NCBI GenBank assembly: GCA_963678855.1
Contig: OY787448.1
Location: 2,542,001 to 2,606,000 of the forward strand
DNA from: F22 sp963678855
GTDB lineage: Bacteria > Bacteroidota > Bacteroidia > Bacteroidales > Bacteroidaceae
Reading direction: 5' to 3'
Length of the DNA: 64,000 nt
Below the pieces are notes generated by a model that had not been told where the DNA came from, did not search any database, and was given only the letters and a program-made list of their open reading frames with translations. The translations under genes were made by a program, and so were the position numbers. Shown piece by piece: positions 1 to 8,699 of this stretch. How positions within the stretch are numbered: the stretch's first letter is position 1; each line of letters begins with the position of its first letter.

Positions 1-27
1 GCTTAGCTATCTACCTAGTACATGGAG

Positions 28-621
28 CTACTTTACTAATGTATAGTAACGATTATTCTTCCCATGCTTTACAAGCAATCCTTCTTCCACAAATTGCAGC
101 AATTCTTCTCTTGCTTTGTATTCCTGTGTCCCAGTTATTTCTCTATAGATGCGCATCGTTATGATAGGCTCATCTTGCATATACTGAATAAGCTTTTGAC
201 GTCTTTCATCTAGTTCCCCCAAGTTGATATGATACTTCTTCATTCCACTCGGTGCACGGCGTATCTTATAGTCAAATTGGTCGATGAATTTCTTCGCGAA
301 TTGTACCTTAATCCCATTGAAAGTGATGTCTTTCCCATGTAAATCTTCTGGCTTTTCTACCCCTTCAGAGGTCAGTTTGGCAGAGAAGATACACACACCG
401 TCCACAATCACACGGTTTGAGTCAAACACGTTTTTGCCGACTTCTCGAAAGAAACTGTCCAAGATGCTTAGCACATCTCCTGGGGTAGCACTTGACTTCT
501 CGGCAATATTCTTAGCGATATCTGTTAAGTGAACATCATTTGAGTGCGCAGCCTGTGCGTAATACATTGCCTTGTCTTTGCTAGGCAATTTCTTTTTGTT
601 GTAATCGTAAAATAGATCCAT
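28..621 (-). CDS. HU-family DNA-binding protein with C-terminal winged helix (HU-HIG type)
   Basis: This 197-aa protein is predicted to bind DNA in the cytoplasm. Residues about 20-125 look like an HU/IHF-type domain; the last 60 residues (from about 137) resemble a winged helix, with a helical stretch followed by a basic, Tyr-rich end (GKNNRYYTLVK). The layout matches the Bacteroidetes HU-HIG families, in which HU is fused to wHTH, Ig or Gly-rich parts; that literature links some members to genome conflict or segregation rather than bulk nucleoid packing. A paralogue lies at 31296-31940. A tandem repeat array begins 99 bp upstream of the start codon. The target sequence and role are not known; autoregulation is my inference. 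Confidence 0.8.
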   Translation of the reverse strand: MDLFYDYNKKKLPSKDKAMYYAQAAHSNDVHLTDIAKNIAEKSSATPGDVLSILDSFFREVGKNVFDSNRVIVDGVCIFSAKLTSEGVEKPEDLHGKDITFNGIKVQFAKKFIDQFDYKIRRAPSGMKKYHINLGELDERRQKLIQYMQDEPIITMRIYREITGTQEYKAREELLQFVEEGLLVKHGKNNRYYTLVK

Positions 622-719
622 AAGTAATAGCGTTTTTTATTGTTTATACTATATACCAATCTGAACTAAGCCCAATGATAAGCTCGTATACTGTGTACAT
701 AGTTTTAAAGTATAGAATG

Positions 720-804
720 TCAGTCATTGTTCGCGTACTTAGATATCTCAGTTCGCGAACGAAGATATCTCAGTTGGCGAACTTTGATATCTCAGTTCGC
801 GAAC
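720..804. repeat. Tandem array of 22-bp repeats upstream of the HU-HIG gene
   Basis: Three copies of gatatctcagttcgcgaac begin at 742, 764 and 786, a period of exactly 22 bp; the middle copy has one substitution (ttggcgaac). A decayed fourth copy in phase at 720 keeps gttcgcgtac. Each unit contains the palindrome gttcgcgaac and a second palindrome, gatatc. The spacing is about two helical turns, so proteins bound to the copies would lie on one face of the DNA. On the minus strand a TATACTTTAA box (714 down to 705) starts 5 bp past the array, towards the gene. This looks like an operator array; function is inferred. Confidence 0.75.
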
Positions 805-924
805 GCAGACTGAGCTTAGTATAACAAAGATACAACTTTAATGGGAGAAAAGCTGTGTTTGCAGTACGTTTAATTGTTAATTTCCTAGGGTAGAGACAAT
901 GCTTACTACTTACTGAATAGATAC

Positions 925-968
925 AAAAAAAACGAGAGCTTGTCGATGGGTCGACAGGCTCTCGTTTT
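925..968 (-). terminator. Intrinsic terminator of carB
   Basis: The arms aaaacgagagc (929-939) and gctctcgtttt (958-968) pair fully, and the inner tgtcga/tcgaca segments extend the stem. On the minus strand the hairpin is followed by a run of eight T. It lies just past the carB stop codon and would end the purF-carA-carB transcript. Confidence 0.85.
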
Positions 969-994
969 CTAATATGATATTCTCAGGGAGTATC

Positions 995-3900
995 TTAATA
1001 CTCTCCCCAAGCCTTAATCTGGATATCCTCCGTGCCCATTTCGCAGAACGCATTGATAAACGCGCTAGCTAATCGGCTATTCGTCAACAATGGCACATTC
1101 AAGTCAATCGCTGCACGACGAATCTTGTACCCGTTGCTCAACTCACGGACAGTCAAGTTCTTAGGGATATTCACGACCATGTCGATCTCACCATCACGAA
1201 GCAAGTCAAGTGCTTGTGGTTGGTTGTCGTTGCTTGGCCAGTGAGCCACTTGACAAGGGATGCCATTCTCTACTAGAGACTTGGCTGTACCTTCTGTACC
1301 CCATAGGTTGTAGCCCTTAGCGACTAGCTTCTTGGCTGCATCAAGCATACCGACCTTTTGGCGGACATCACCTGTAGATAGCAGGATGTTCTTCTTAGGG
1401 ATGCGTAGACCGACAGACAGCATAGAAAGCAATACTGCTTCGTTTGAGTCTTCACCGATACAACCTACTTCCCCTGTAGAGGACATGTCGACACCTAGTA
1501 CTGGATCGGCTTTTTGTAGACGGTTGAACGAGAATTGAGAGGCTTTCACACCGACATATTCTAGGTCGAACAAGTTCTTTCTTGGCTTCTCAACTGGAAG
1601 ACCTAGCATCACTTGGGTAGCCAAGTCGATCAAGTTGATCTTCAATACCTTACTTACGAATGGGAATGAACGTGAGGCACGCAAGTTACACTCGATAACC
1701 TTGATGTCATTATCTTTCGCTAGGTACTGGATATTGAATGGTCCAGAGATATTTAGTTCGCGGGCAATCTTGCGAGAGATGGCCTTCACGCGACGTACGG
1801 TTTCTACGTATAGCTTTTGTGGTGGGAACTGGATAGTGGCGTCACCTGAGTGGACACCAGCAAATTCGATGTGCTCACTGATAGCGTAAGCGACGATCTC
1901 ACCGTTTTGGGCTACTGCATCCATCTCAACCTCCTTAGCGTGCTCGATAAATTGGCTGATGACTACTGGGTGCTTCTTACTCACATTGGCTGCAAGTTCT
2001 AGGAAGCGGTGTAGCTCTTCTTCGTTAGAGCAGACGTTCATGGCAGCACCTGATAGCACGTATGATGGACGTACTAGGACTGGGAAGCCTACTTCTTGGA
2101 TAAAGCCATCGACATCTTCCATCGAGCTAAGCTCTTGCCAACGTGGTTGGTCTACGCCGATGCGGTCAAGCATAGCAGAGAACTTCTCACGGTCTTCGGC
2201 ATTGTCGATGCTCTTGGCTGTGGTACCTAGAATCTTCACGTCTTGCTTGTCAAGGCGTAGGGCTAGGTTATTAGGAATCTGACCACCTGTAGAGACAATC
2301 ACGCCGTGAGGTATCTCTAGGTCCATGATATCCATGACACGCTCGAATGTCAACTCGTCGAAGTATAGACGGTCGCACATATCGTAGTCGGTCGATACGG
2401 TCTCTGGGTTGTAGTTGATCATGACGCTGCGGTAGCCTTCCTTACGAATCGTATTCAAGGCTTGCACACCACACCAGTCAAACTCTACTGATGAACCGAT
2501 ACGGTAGGCACCCGAACCGAGTACGACGATAGACTTGTCGTCATTTTCGTACTGGATGTCGTGAGCGACACCGCTATAGGTCATATATAGGTAGTTGGTT
2601 TGCGCAGGATACTCGGCAGCTAGGGTATCGATTTGCTTCACGACTGGAAGGATACCTAGTGCTTTACGGCGTGTACGTACGTCTAGGATGGCTGCTTCCA
2701 TATCATCAGCTTGTGGACCGAATACGGCACGACCGATTTGGAAGTCACTAAATCCTTGTACTTTCGCGCGGCGAATCAAGTTGGCTGGTACAGCTTGAAG
2801 GGCATCGAATGCTTCAAGTTCTTCGGCTGTATCCATGATTTTGCGTAGCTTGTCCAAGAACCACTTGTCGATCTTTGTCAAGTCGTGGATTTGGTCTACA
2901 GTATAGCCTGCGCGCATCGCTTTGTTGATGACGAACACACGGTTATCTGTTGGCTCACGCAATGCCTTATCGATATCTGAATCTTCTAGTTTCAGTTCTT
3001 TGTTTTCTACGAATCCGTGCATGCCTTGGCCAATCATACGAAGACCCTTTTGCATGGCTTCTTCGAAGGTACGGCCGATGGCCATGACTTCACCTACAGA
3101 CTTCATCGAGCTACCTAGTTCGCGGTCTACACCCGCAAACTTACCAAGGTCCCAACGTGGAATCTTACAGACGCAGTAGTCGAGCGCTGGCTCGAAGAAT
3201 GCGCTGGTTGTCTTTGTTACCGAGTTCTTCAAGTCGAACAAGCCGTAACCTAGTCCTAGCTTGGCTGCTACGAAGGCTAGTGGATAACCTGTGGCCTTAG
3301 AGGCTAGGGCAGACGAACGCGATAGACGGGCGTTTACTTCGATCACGCGGTAATCTTCACTTTCTGGATCGAAAGCATATTGTACGTTACACTCACCCAC
3401 GATACCGATATGACGGATGATGCGGATAGATAGTTCACGTAGCTTATGGTATTCAGCATTTGTTAGGGTCTGAGATGGAGCGATGACGATCGACTCACCC
3501 GTGTGAATACCTAGTGGGTCGAAGTTCTCCATGTTACAGACTGTGATACAGTTGTCGAAGCGGTCACGGACTACTTCATACTCCACTTCTTTCCAGCCTT
3601 TCAAACTCTTCTCGACCAAGACTTGTGGAGAGAAAGAGAATGCTTTTTGACAAAGGACTTCTAGTTCCTCTTCGTTGTCGCAGAAACCAGAACCTAGTCC
3701 ACCTAGTGCGTAAGCAGCACGTACGATGATAGGGTAACCAAGGTTGGCAGCTGCTTTCTTGGCATCTTCGATATTCTCAACCGCTTCACTTTTGATTGTT
3801 TTTACATCAATCTCGTCAAGCTTATTGACAAAGATCTCACGGTCTTCGGTATCGATGATGGCTTGTACTGGTGTACCCAGTACTTGTACGTTGTATTTTT

Positions 3901-4222
3901 CTAGAACACCGCTCTTGTATAGGGCTACACCACAGTTGAGCGCTGTCTGTCCACCAAATGCAAGAAGGATACCTTGTGGGCGTTCTTTTTCAATCACTCG
4001 TTCTACAAACTCAGGAGTGACTGGTAGATAATATATTTGATCGGCTACCCCTTCAGAGGTTTGTACCGTCGCAATATTTGGGTTGATTAGGATGGTTTCA
4101 ATACCTTCCTCTTTCATGGCCTTAAGGGCTTGAGAACCGCTGTAGTCAAACTCACCAGCTTCACCAATCTTAAGGGCGCCAGAACCTAGAAGGAGGACTT
4201 TTTGTATCTTTTGATCTGTCAT
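995..4222 (-). CDS. carB: Carbamoyl-phosphate synthase large subunit
   Basis: This 1075-aa protein makes carbamoyl phosphate from bicarbonate, ammonia and two ATP, for pyrimidine and arginine synthesis. It has the usual length and the usual four parts: an ATP-grasp carboxyphosphate half (about 1-400, starting KVLLLGSGALKIGEAGEFDYSG), an oligomerisation part (to about 550), a second ATP-grasp half (about 551-935, starting SIVVLGSGAYRIGSSVEFD) and a C-terminal MGS-like allosteric domain. The start lies 25 bp downstream of the carA stop, so the two subunits are co-transcribed. No lesion is visible. A strong terminator follows. Confidence 0.97.
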   Translation of the reverse strand: MTDQKIQKVLLLGSGALKIGEAGEFDYSGSQALKAMKEEGIETILINPNIATVQTSEGVADQIYYLPVTPEFVERVIEKERPQGILLAFGGQTALNCGVALYKSGVLEKYNVQVLGTPVQAIIDTEDREIFVNKLDEIDVKTIKSEAVENIEDAKKAAANLGYPIIVRAAYALGGLGSGFCDNEEELEVLCQKAFSFSPQVLVEKSLKGWKEVEYEVVRDRFDNCITVCNMENFDPLGIHTGESIVIAPSQTLTNAEYHKLRELSIRIIRHIGIVGECNVQYAFDPESEDYRVIEVNARLSRSSALASKATGYPLAFVAAKLGLGYGLFDLKNSVTKTTSAFFEPALDYCVCKIPRWDLGKFAGVDRELGSSMKSVGEVMAIGRTFEEAMQKGLRMIGQGMHGFVENKELKLEDSDIDKALREPTDNRVFVINKAMRAGYTVDQIHDLTKIDKWFLDKLRKIMDTAEELEAFDALQAVPANLIRRAKVQGFSDFQIGRAVFGPQADDMEAAILDVRTRRKALGILPVVKQIDTLAAEYPAQTNYLYMTYSGVAHDIQYENDDKSIVVLGSGAYRIGSSVEFDWCGVQALNTIRKEGYRSVMINYNPETVSTDYDMCDRLYFDELTFERVMDIMDLEIPHGVIVSTGGQIPNNLALRLDKQDVKILGTTAKSIDNAEDREKFSAMLDRIGVDQPRWQELSSMEDVDGFIQEVGFPVLVRPSYVLSGAAMNVCSNEEELHRFLELAANVSKKHPVVISQFIEHAKEVEMDAVAQNGEIVAYAISEHIEFAGVHSGDATIQFPPQKLYVETVRRVKAISRKIARELNISGPFNIQYLAKDNDIKVIECNLRASRSFPFVSKVLKINLIDLATQVMLGLPVEKPRKNLFDLEYVGVKASQFSFNRLQKADPVLGVDMSSTGEVGCIGEDSNEAVLLSMLSVGLRIPKKNILLSTGDVRQKVGMLDAAKKLVAKGYNLWGTEGTAKSLVENGIPCQVAHWPSNDNQPQALDLLRDGEIDMVVNIPKNLTVRELSNGYKIRRAAIDLNVPLLTNSRLASAFINAFCEMGTEDIQIKAWGEY

Positions 4223-4247
4223 AATCTAATTGTTTGTTTTGGGGTGA

Positions 4248-5321
4248 TTAAAGCATCTGCACGAAATCATCGAATAGGAAGTCGGTATCTACAGGACCAG
4301 AAGCTGCTTCTGGGTGGAACTGTGCCGAGAACCAAGGGTTGGTCTTGTGGCTGATTCCTTCGTTGCTACCATCGTTCATATTGATAAATAGTGGTTCCCA
4401 ATCTTGACCTAGTGTATCGTTGTCTACAGCGTACCCATGGTTTTGAGAGGTGATAAAGCAGCGGTTGGTACCTACTTGGCGCACTGGTTGGTTGTGCGAG
4501 CGGTGACCATACTTTAGTTTGAAGATTTGTGCACCACCTGCTTTAGAAAGCAGTTGGTTGCCCATACAGATACCGAAGATAGGTAGCTTAGGGTTGTTCA
4601 TGGCCTTGCGGATATTGTTGACTGCATCTTCGCATGTGTCAGGGTCACCAGGGCCATTGCTTATAAACAGACCGTCAAATTCAAGCGTGTTGAAGTCGTA
4701 GTCCCAAGGACAACGAATCACTTCTACATCGCGCTTGATAAGGCAGCGGATAATATTTGTTTTGACACCACAGTCTAGAAGTACGACTTTCTTCTTGTCG
4801 TCACCTTCATTGTAGCGAATCACTTCTTTGCAGCTTACGCGAGCTACTTGGTTGACCAAGTTGGGATCTACGAAAGCGATTTCATCATCCCCGTTGAAGA
4901 CGATTTTGCCTTTCATACTTCCTTTCTCACGAAGGATCTTAGTTAGTTGGCGGGTGTCGATGCCTGTGATACCAACGACTTCTTCGCGCTTCAACCACTC
5001 ACCAAGGCTTTCCTTAGCATTCCAGTGGCTGTAGTTGTCGCTGTAATCTGATACGATAATGGCTTCGGCGTGAATCTTTTCACTTTCCATAAGTATCGGT
5101 AGGTCATGCTCACCACTCTCAGTAGTAGGCACACCGTAGTTGCCAACTAGTGGATAGGTAAGGGTCATCAACTGGCCTGAATAACTCGGGTCGGTAAGAC
5201 TTTCAGGATATCCTACCATAGCCGTATTAAATACGACTTCACCTGCTACAGGCTTCTCATAACCGAAAGAAAATCCGGTCATGCGTGTTCCGTCTTCCAG
5301 AAGGAGGGTTACATTCTTCAT
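4248..5321 (-). CDS. carA: Carbamoyl-phosphate synthase small (glutaminase) subunit
   Basis: This 357-aa subunit hydrolyses glutamine and passes ammonia to CarB. The N-terminal CPSase small-chain domain covers about residues 1-130. The class I glutamine amidotransferase domain covers about 178-355, with nucleophile Cys252 in FGICMGNQ and His336/Glu338 in FSAQFHPEA. Length and motifs are standard. The gene is preceded by a 193-bp spacer from purF that contains two strong inverted repeats, so expression may be tuned separately from purF. Confidence 0.96.
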   Translation of the reverse strand: MKNVTLLLEDGTRMTGFSFGYEKPVAGEVVFNTAMVGYPESLTDPSYSGQLMTLTYPLVGNYGVPTTESGEHDLPILMESEKIHAEAIIVSDYSDNYSHWNAKESLGEWLKREEVVGITGIDTRQLTKILREKGSMKGKIVFNGDDEIAFVDPNLVNQVARVSCKEVIRYNEGDDKKKVVLLDCGVKTNIIRCLIKRDVEVIRCPWDYDFNTLEFDGLFISNGPGDPDTCEDAVNNIRKAMNNPKLPIFGICMGNQLLSKAGGAQIFKLKYGHRSHNQPVRQVGTNRCFITSQNHGYAVDNDTLGQDWEPLFINMNDGSNEGISHKTNPWFSAQFHPEAASGPVDTDFLFDDFVQML

Positions 5322-5515
5322 AGGTTAATAATATGCTTGACTTTAAAAATGTTCAGTTTGTTGTTCTTGTAGTCGGACTTTCGTCCTAGTTTTTTTTGAT
5401 GCTCCTTGGAGTGGTTGTCCCGTGGGGTCGCTGGAGAGGTGTCTTGTGGGGGACACCTCTCCAGAGGCATCATGCGAGTGTACAATCGTTGTGGGGCGAT
5501 TGGTTTTGCTACACT
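5322..5515 (-). promoter_or_regulatory. Structured purF-carA spacer with two hairpins
   Basis: A perfect 13-bp GC-rich stem (5431-5443 with 5452-5464; ctggagaggtgtc and its complement) lies in the spacer. A second hairpin (5476-5516: gagtgta + caatcg pairing with cgattg + tacactc) reaches into the purF stop codon. Neither is followed by a T run on the minus strand, so they are not typical intrinsic terminators. Nearer carA is a small ggac-gaaa-gtcc stem with a GNRA-like loop. The spacer could hold an RNA switch, a processing site or a protein-binding leader; no known class is recognised. Confidence 0.5.
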
Positions 5516-7402
5516 CTAAGAATTTAGCATCTCACGAGAGTACCAGTTGATGTAGGCGTTGTTAATAGCGCGCACACCTCCAGGTGTTGGATATTCTCCT
5601 GTGAAATACCAGTCGCCCTTGTGGTTAGGGCATGCTTTGTGTAAGCCTTCTATCGACTGATAGACAATTTGCACCTCAGCCTGAACATGTGCAGGCTTCA
5701 GTAGTTCTACCATCTTAGCTGAAATTTCTTCCGCCGTAAATGGTTTATAGATTTCACGCACGTGGTTTACCATGCGATTCATCGGTAATTCTCGTTGGGC
5801 GAGGGACTGTTGGTACACCTCGTCGATGATATGCTTCATACCGCGCTCTTGTAGTAGGGCGATGGCTGCACGGAAAGCGATAAACTCTCCCATGCGAGAC
5901 ATATCGATACCGTAATAGTCAGGGTAGCGCACTTGTGGCGACGAACTGACAATGACGATTTTCTTTGGATCTAGTCTATCTAGGATACCGATAATACTTT
6001 GACGTAAAGTCGTACCGCGTACGATACTATCATCGATAATGACTAGATTGTCTTCGCCGCGCTTCAAGCTGCCATATGTAATATCATATACGTGAGCAGC
6101 TAGGTCGTTGCGGCTATTGCCTTCCGCAATAAATGTGCGGAGTTTAATATCTTTAATGGCTACTTTCTCGCTGCGGATACGCTTAGAGAGAATCTTTTGT
6201 AGCTCTTCTTCGTTCGGGTTGTGACCAAGCGCAAGGATTTGTTGTCCTTTAAGCTTGTTCAAGTAGGCATCAAATCCAGCGAGCATACCATAAAAGGCTA
6301 CTTCGGCTGTATTCGGTACGAATGAGAAGACAGTATTGTCTACTTCATTGTTGATAGACTTTAGGATAGGCTCTACTAGCTGCTCTCCTAGAGTCTTACG
6401 TTCTTTGTAGATGTCTATATCCGAACCGCGGCTAAAATAGATACGCTCGAATGAACATGGCTGCACGCCACGTGGCTCATTGATTTGTTGCGTAGATACT
6501 TTACCTTGCTTATCTACTAGTAGCGCTTCACCTGGTTTTAGTTCAACTACTTCATCGGCATGTAGATTCATCGCTGTTTGAATCACAGGACGCTCACTTG
6601 CTAATACCATAAACTCGTCGTTATGGTAGTAGAATGCAGGACGGATGCCCCATGGGTCGCGTAGCGCAAAACTTTCACCGCTACCTGTGATACCACAGAT
6701 GACATAGCCACCATCCCAAATAGGAGATGCCTTGTGTAGCACATTGGCCATCTTCATATCACGCTCGATACGGTGAGTGATGTCCATGCCTTCTAAGCCT
6801 TCAGCTTTACACTGACGGAAGACACGTTCTACTTCGCGGTCTAGGCGGTGACCGATTTGTTCTAGTAATATATATGTATCGGCATATTTACGAGGGTGCT
6901 GCCCATAGCTGGTAATTTCCTCGAAAATCTTGTCGACATTTGTCATATTAAAGTTACCGCACAAGCAAAGGTTCTTAGCTCTCCAGTTGTTACGACGTAG
7001 GAAAGGGTGTACGTAGCTCAACCCCTTTTTACCTGTAGTAGAGTAACGTAGGTGTCCCATATATAGCTCACCTGCAAAAGGCAATTCTTGCTTAGCATAT
7101 GTCGCATCAGCTAGCTTATCGGCAGGGACATCTTTAAAATGTTCATGGACTTTACCAAAGATTTCTGTGATGGCACTAGAACCTTCTGCACGCTCACGGA
7201 ACATGTATTCTTCGCCAGGGTTGGCTTGAAGCTTAACACAGGCCAAACCAGCACCTTCTTGTCCGCGGTTGTGCTGCTTTTCCATTAAGAGATACAGCTT
7301 GTTCATTCCGAACATCCATGTGCCATATTTCTCTTTGTAATATTCCAGTGGTTTTAGTAAGCGAATCATCGCTACGCCACATTCATGTTTTAATTGTTCC
7401 AT
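5516..7402 (-). CDS. Long amidophosphoribosyltransferase-like class II glutamine amidotransferase
   Basis: This 628-aa protein has the PurF fold: an N-terminal class II glutaminase, whose Cys8 (MEQLKHEC) would become the N-terminal nucleophile after removal of a short propeptide, and a phosphoribosyltransferase domain with the PRPP loop IIDDSIVRGTT at about 450. Canonical PurF, which makes 5-phosphoribosylamine in purine synthesis, is roughly 470-510 aa. This longer form has insertions and an extra C-terminal part (about 560-628), as in a second PurF-like paralogue I recall from Bacteroides. It may be the purine enzyme or a relative with an altered substrate. It begins 4 bp after the stop of a short leader ORF. 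I withhold the symbol purF because a second copy may exist elsewhere. Confidence 0.85.
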   Translation of the reverse strand: MEQLKHECGVAMIRLLKPLEYYKEKYGTWMFGMNKLYLLMEKQHNRGQEGAGLACVKLQANPGEEYMFRERAEGSSAITEIFGKVHEHFKDVPADKLADATYAKQELPFAGELYMGHLRYSTTGKKGLSYVHPFLRRNNWRAKNLCLCGNFNMTNVDKIFEEITSYGQHPRKYADTYILLEQIGHRLDREVERVFRQCKAEGLEGMDITHRIERDMKMANVLHKASPIWDGGYVICGITGSGESFALRDPWGIRPAFYYHNDEFMVLASERPVIQTAMNLHADEVVELKPGEALLVDKQGKVSTQQINEPRGVQPCSFERIYFSRGSDIDIYKERKTLGEQLVEPILKSINNEVDNTVFSFVPNTAEVAFYGMLAGFDAYLNKLKGQQILALGHNPNEEELQKILSKRIRSEKVAIKDIKLRTFIAEGNSRNDLAAHVYDITYGSLKRGEDNLVIIDDSIVRGTTLRQSIIGILDRLDPKKIVIVSSSPQVRYPDYYGIDMSRMGEFIAFRAAIALLQERGMKHIIDEVYQQSLAQRELPMNRMVNHVREIYKPFTAEEISAKMVELLKPAHVQAEVQIVYQSIEGLHKACPNHKGDWYFTGEYPTPGGVRAINNAYINWYSREMLNS

Positions 7403-7406
7403 ATCT

Positions 7407-7637
7407 TTATTTTCCTATAGCTAGGTCGGTATATTTAGTCAAAAATAAAACAGGCGCAACTGCGCGCGCAGTTACACCTGTATATATAGTACGGATTTGT
7501 TCCCAAATAAAGTCAATAAAGCCCATAAACCAATTGGCGCCAAAAATGCCAATATTTCCAGAAGCCCAAAATGCCTGAGCCTGTTTAGGGCTCCAACCGT
7601 CAATCTTAAAAGTATGATAAGTATAACACTTTTTCAT
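7407..7637 (-). CDS. Short leader ORF upstream of the PurF-like gene
   Basis: This 76-aa ORF (MKKCYTYHTFKIDGWSPK...) ends 4 bp before the amidophosphoribosyltransferase start, so the two are translationally close. It contains four Trp and a hydrophobic, aromatic middle (residues about 25-50), and its codon choice looks normal. I recognise no family. A terminator-like hairpin lies inside its 3' third, so ribosome passage over this ORF could decide whether transcription reaches the next gene. A possible -7 box (TATTTTTG, 7695 down to 7688) lies 50 bp upstream, without a clear -33 element. It may be a leader peptide or a small protein with its own role. Confidence 0.5.
   Translation of the reverse strand: MKKCYTYHTFKIDGWSPKQAQAFWASGNIGIFGANWFMGFIDFIWEQIRTIYTGVTARAVAPVLFLTKYTDLAIGK
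7436..7480 (-). terminator. Terminator-like hairpin inside the leader ORF (possible attenuator)
   Basis: On the minus strand a 30-nt inverted repeat (7480 down to 7451; core aactgcgcgcgcagtt is a perfect 16-bp palindrome, flanked by caggtgt/gcgcctg) is followed directly by ttttattttt (7450 down to 7441). This is intrinsic-terminator geometry, but it lies within coding sequence and upstream of the gene it would shut off. Confidence 0.65.
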
Positions 7638-7829
7638 GCTTGGGGTTCTTTAAGTTTATAATCCTATTGTTGTTCGTTTTACGGGTGCAAAAATAGGAAA
7701 AACTTTTGACATAATCATGTCCTATACCTTTTTTTTGTCCCGACTTGTCGCTTTTTTTTTCGCTCATAACAATTCTGTCTTGATATAGCATCTCTTTGTG
7801 TTAATTTGTAGACGCAATCTAGACAAAAA

Positions 7830-8627
7830 TCATAAATTTTTGCGTTGAATAAGCTTGGCTTCTTCCCAATATTTGTCCATTTCTTCCAAAGACATGTCTT
7901 GAAGGTTTTTACCTTGCTTGATGGTCTTTTCTTCTAGGTAGTTGAATCGTTCGATAAACTTCAGATTGGTTAGCTCTAGAGCATTTTCTGGGTTGATGCC
8001 ATATAGACGTCCCGCGTTGATGATACTGAATAGCAAATCGCCATATTCTTCTTTGGCTTTTTGTGCTTCCATGGCAGCAATTTCTGTTTGAAGTTCTTCA
8101 AACTCCTCTTTCACCTTATCCCATACCTGCTCTTTGTCTTCCCAGTCAAAACCTACATTGCGGGCTTTGTCTTGGATGCGGTAGGCTTTAATCAAAGCAG
8201 GAAGTCCAGCGGGCACTCCGCTCAAGACGCTTTTGTTGCCATCTTTTTCTTTCAGCTTAATCTGCTCCCAAGTCTTGCTTACCTCCGCTGCGGTCTCTGC
8301 TTTTTCTTCTCCGAAGACATGAGGATGGCGGAAGATGAGTTTATCACATAGCTTATCGCATACGTCTTTGATATCAAAATCTCCCTTTTCGCTACCGATT
8401 TTGGCGTAGAATAAGATGTGTAGAAGGACATCCCCTAGTTCCTTAGAGATCTCATTAGCATCATCATTAAGCAATGCATCTGTCAACTCGTAAGTTTCCT
8501 CTATAGTGTTAGGGCGCAAGCTTTCGTTGGTTTGCTTGCGGTCCCAAGGACACTTCTCTCTCAGTTCATCCAGCACATCTAATAGACGGCCGAACGATTC
8601 CATTTGTTCTTGTCTTCTTGAAGTCAT
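7830..8627 (-). CDS. mazG: Nucleoside triphosphate pyrophosphohydrolase MazG
   Basis: This 265-aa protein is the size of E. coli MazG and has two MazG all-alpha NTP pyrophosphatase repeats. The first shows the metal-binding pattern EETYEL...ELGDVL (about residues 42-68); the second shows EEFEEL...KEEYGDLL. It removes pyrophosphate from (non-canonical) NTPs and in E. coli also affects ppGpp-linked stress. It stands between the purF leader and nhaD. A TACCTTTG box (8695 down to 8688) about 60 bp upstream could be its -7 element, with no clear -33. Confidence 0.93.
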   Translation of the reverse strand: MTSRRQEQMESFGRLLDVLDELREKCPWDRKQTNESLRPNTIEETYELTDALLNDDANEISKELGDVLLHILFYAKIGSEKGDFDIKDVCDKLCDKLIFRHPHVFGEEKAETAAEVSKTWEQIKLKEKDGNKSVLSGVPAGLPALIKAYRIQDKARNVGFDWEDKEQVWDKVKEEFEELQTEIAAMEAQKAKEEYGDLLFSIINAGRLYGINPENALELTNLKFIERFNYLEEKTIKQGKNLQDMSLEEMDKYWEEAKLIQRKNL

Positions 8628-8699
8628 ATATATATTATATAGTATGGTTATTTATATTTGTATAGGGCATCTACGCCGATGCTCTTGCAAAGGTAGTGA

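Noticed and set aside
720..804. Possible CRISPR array
   Set aside because: Units follow each other with only 3-bp gaps and no unique spacers; same for 31969-32057.
7606..7791. 61-residue minus-strand frame
   Set aside because: Overlaps the start of the leader ORF, covers its promoter region and has no family resemblance.
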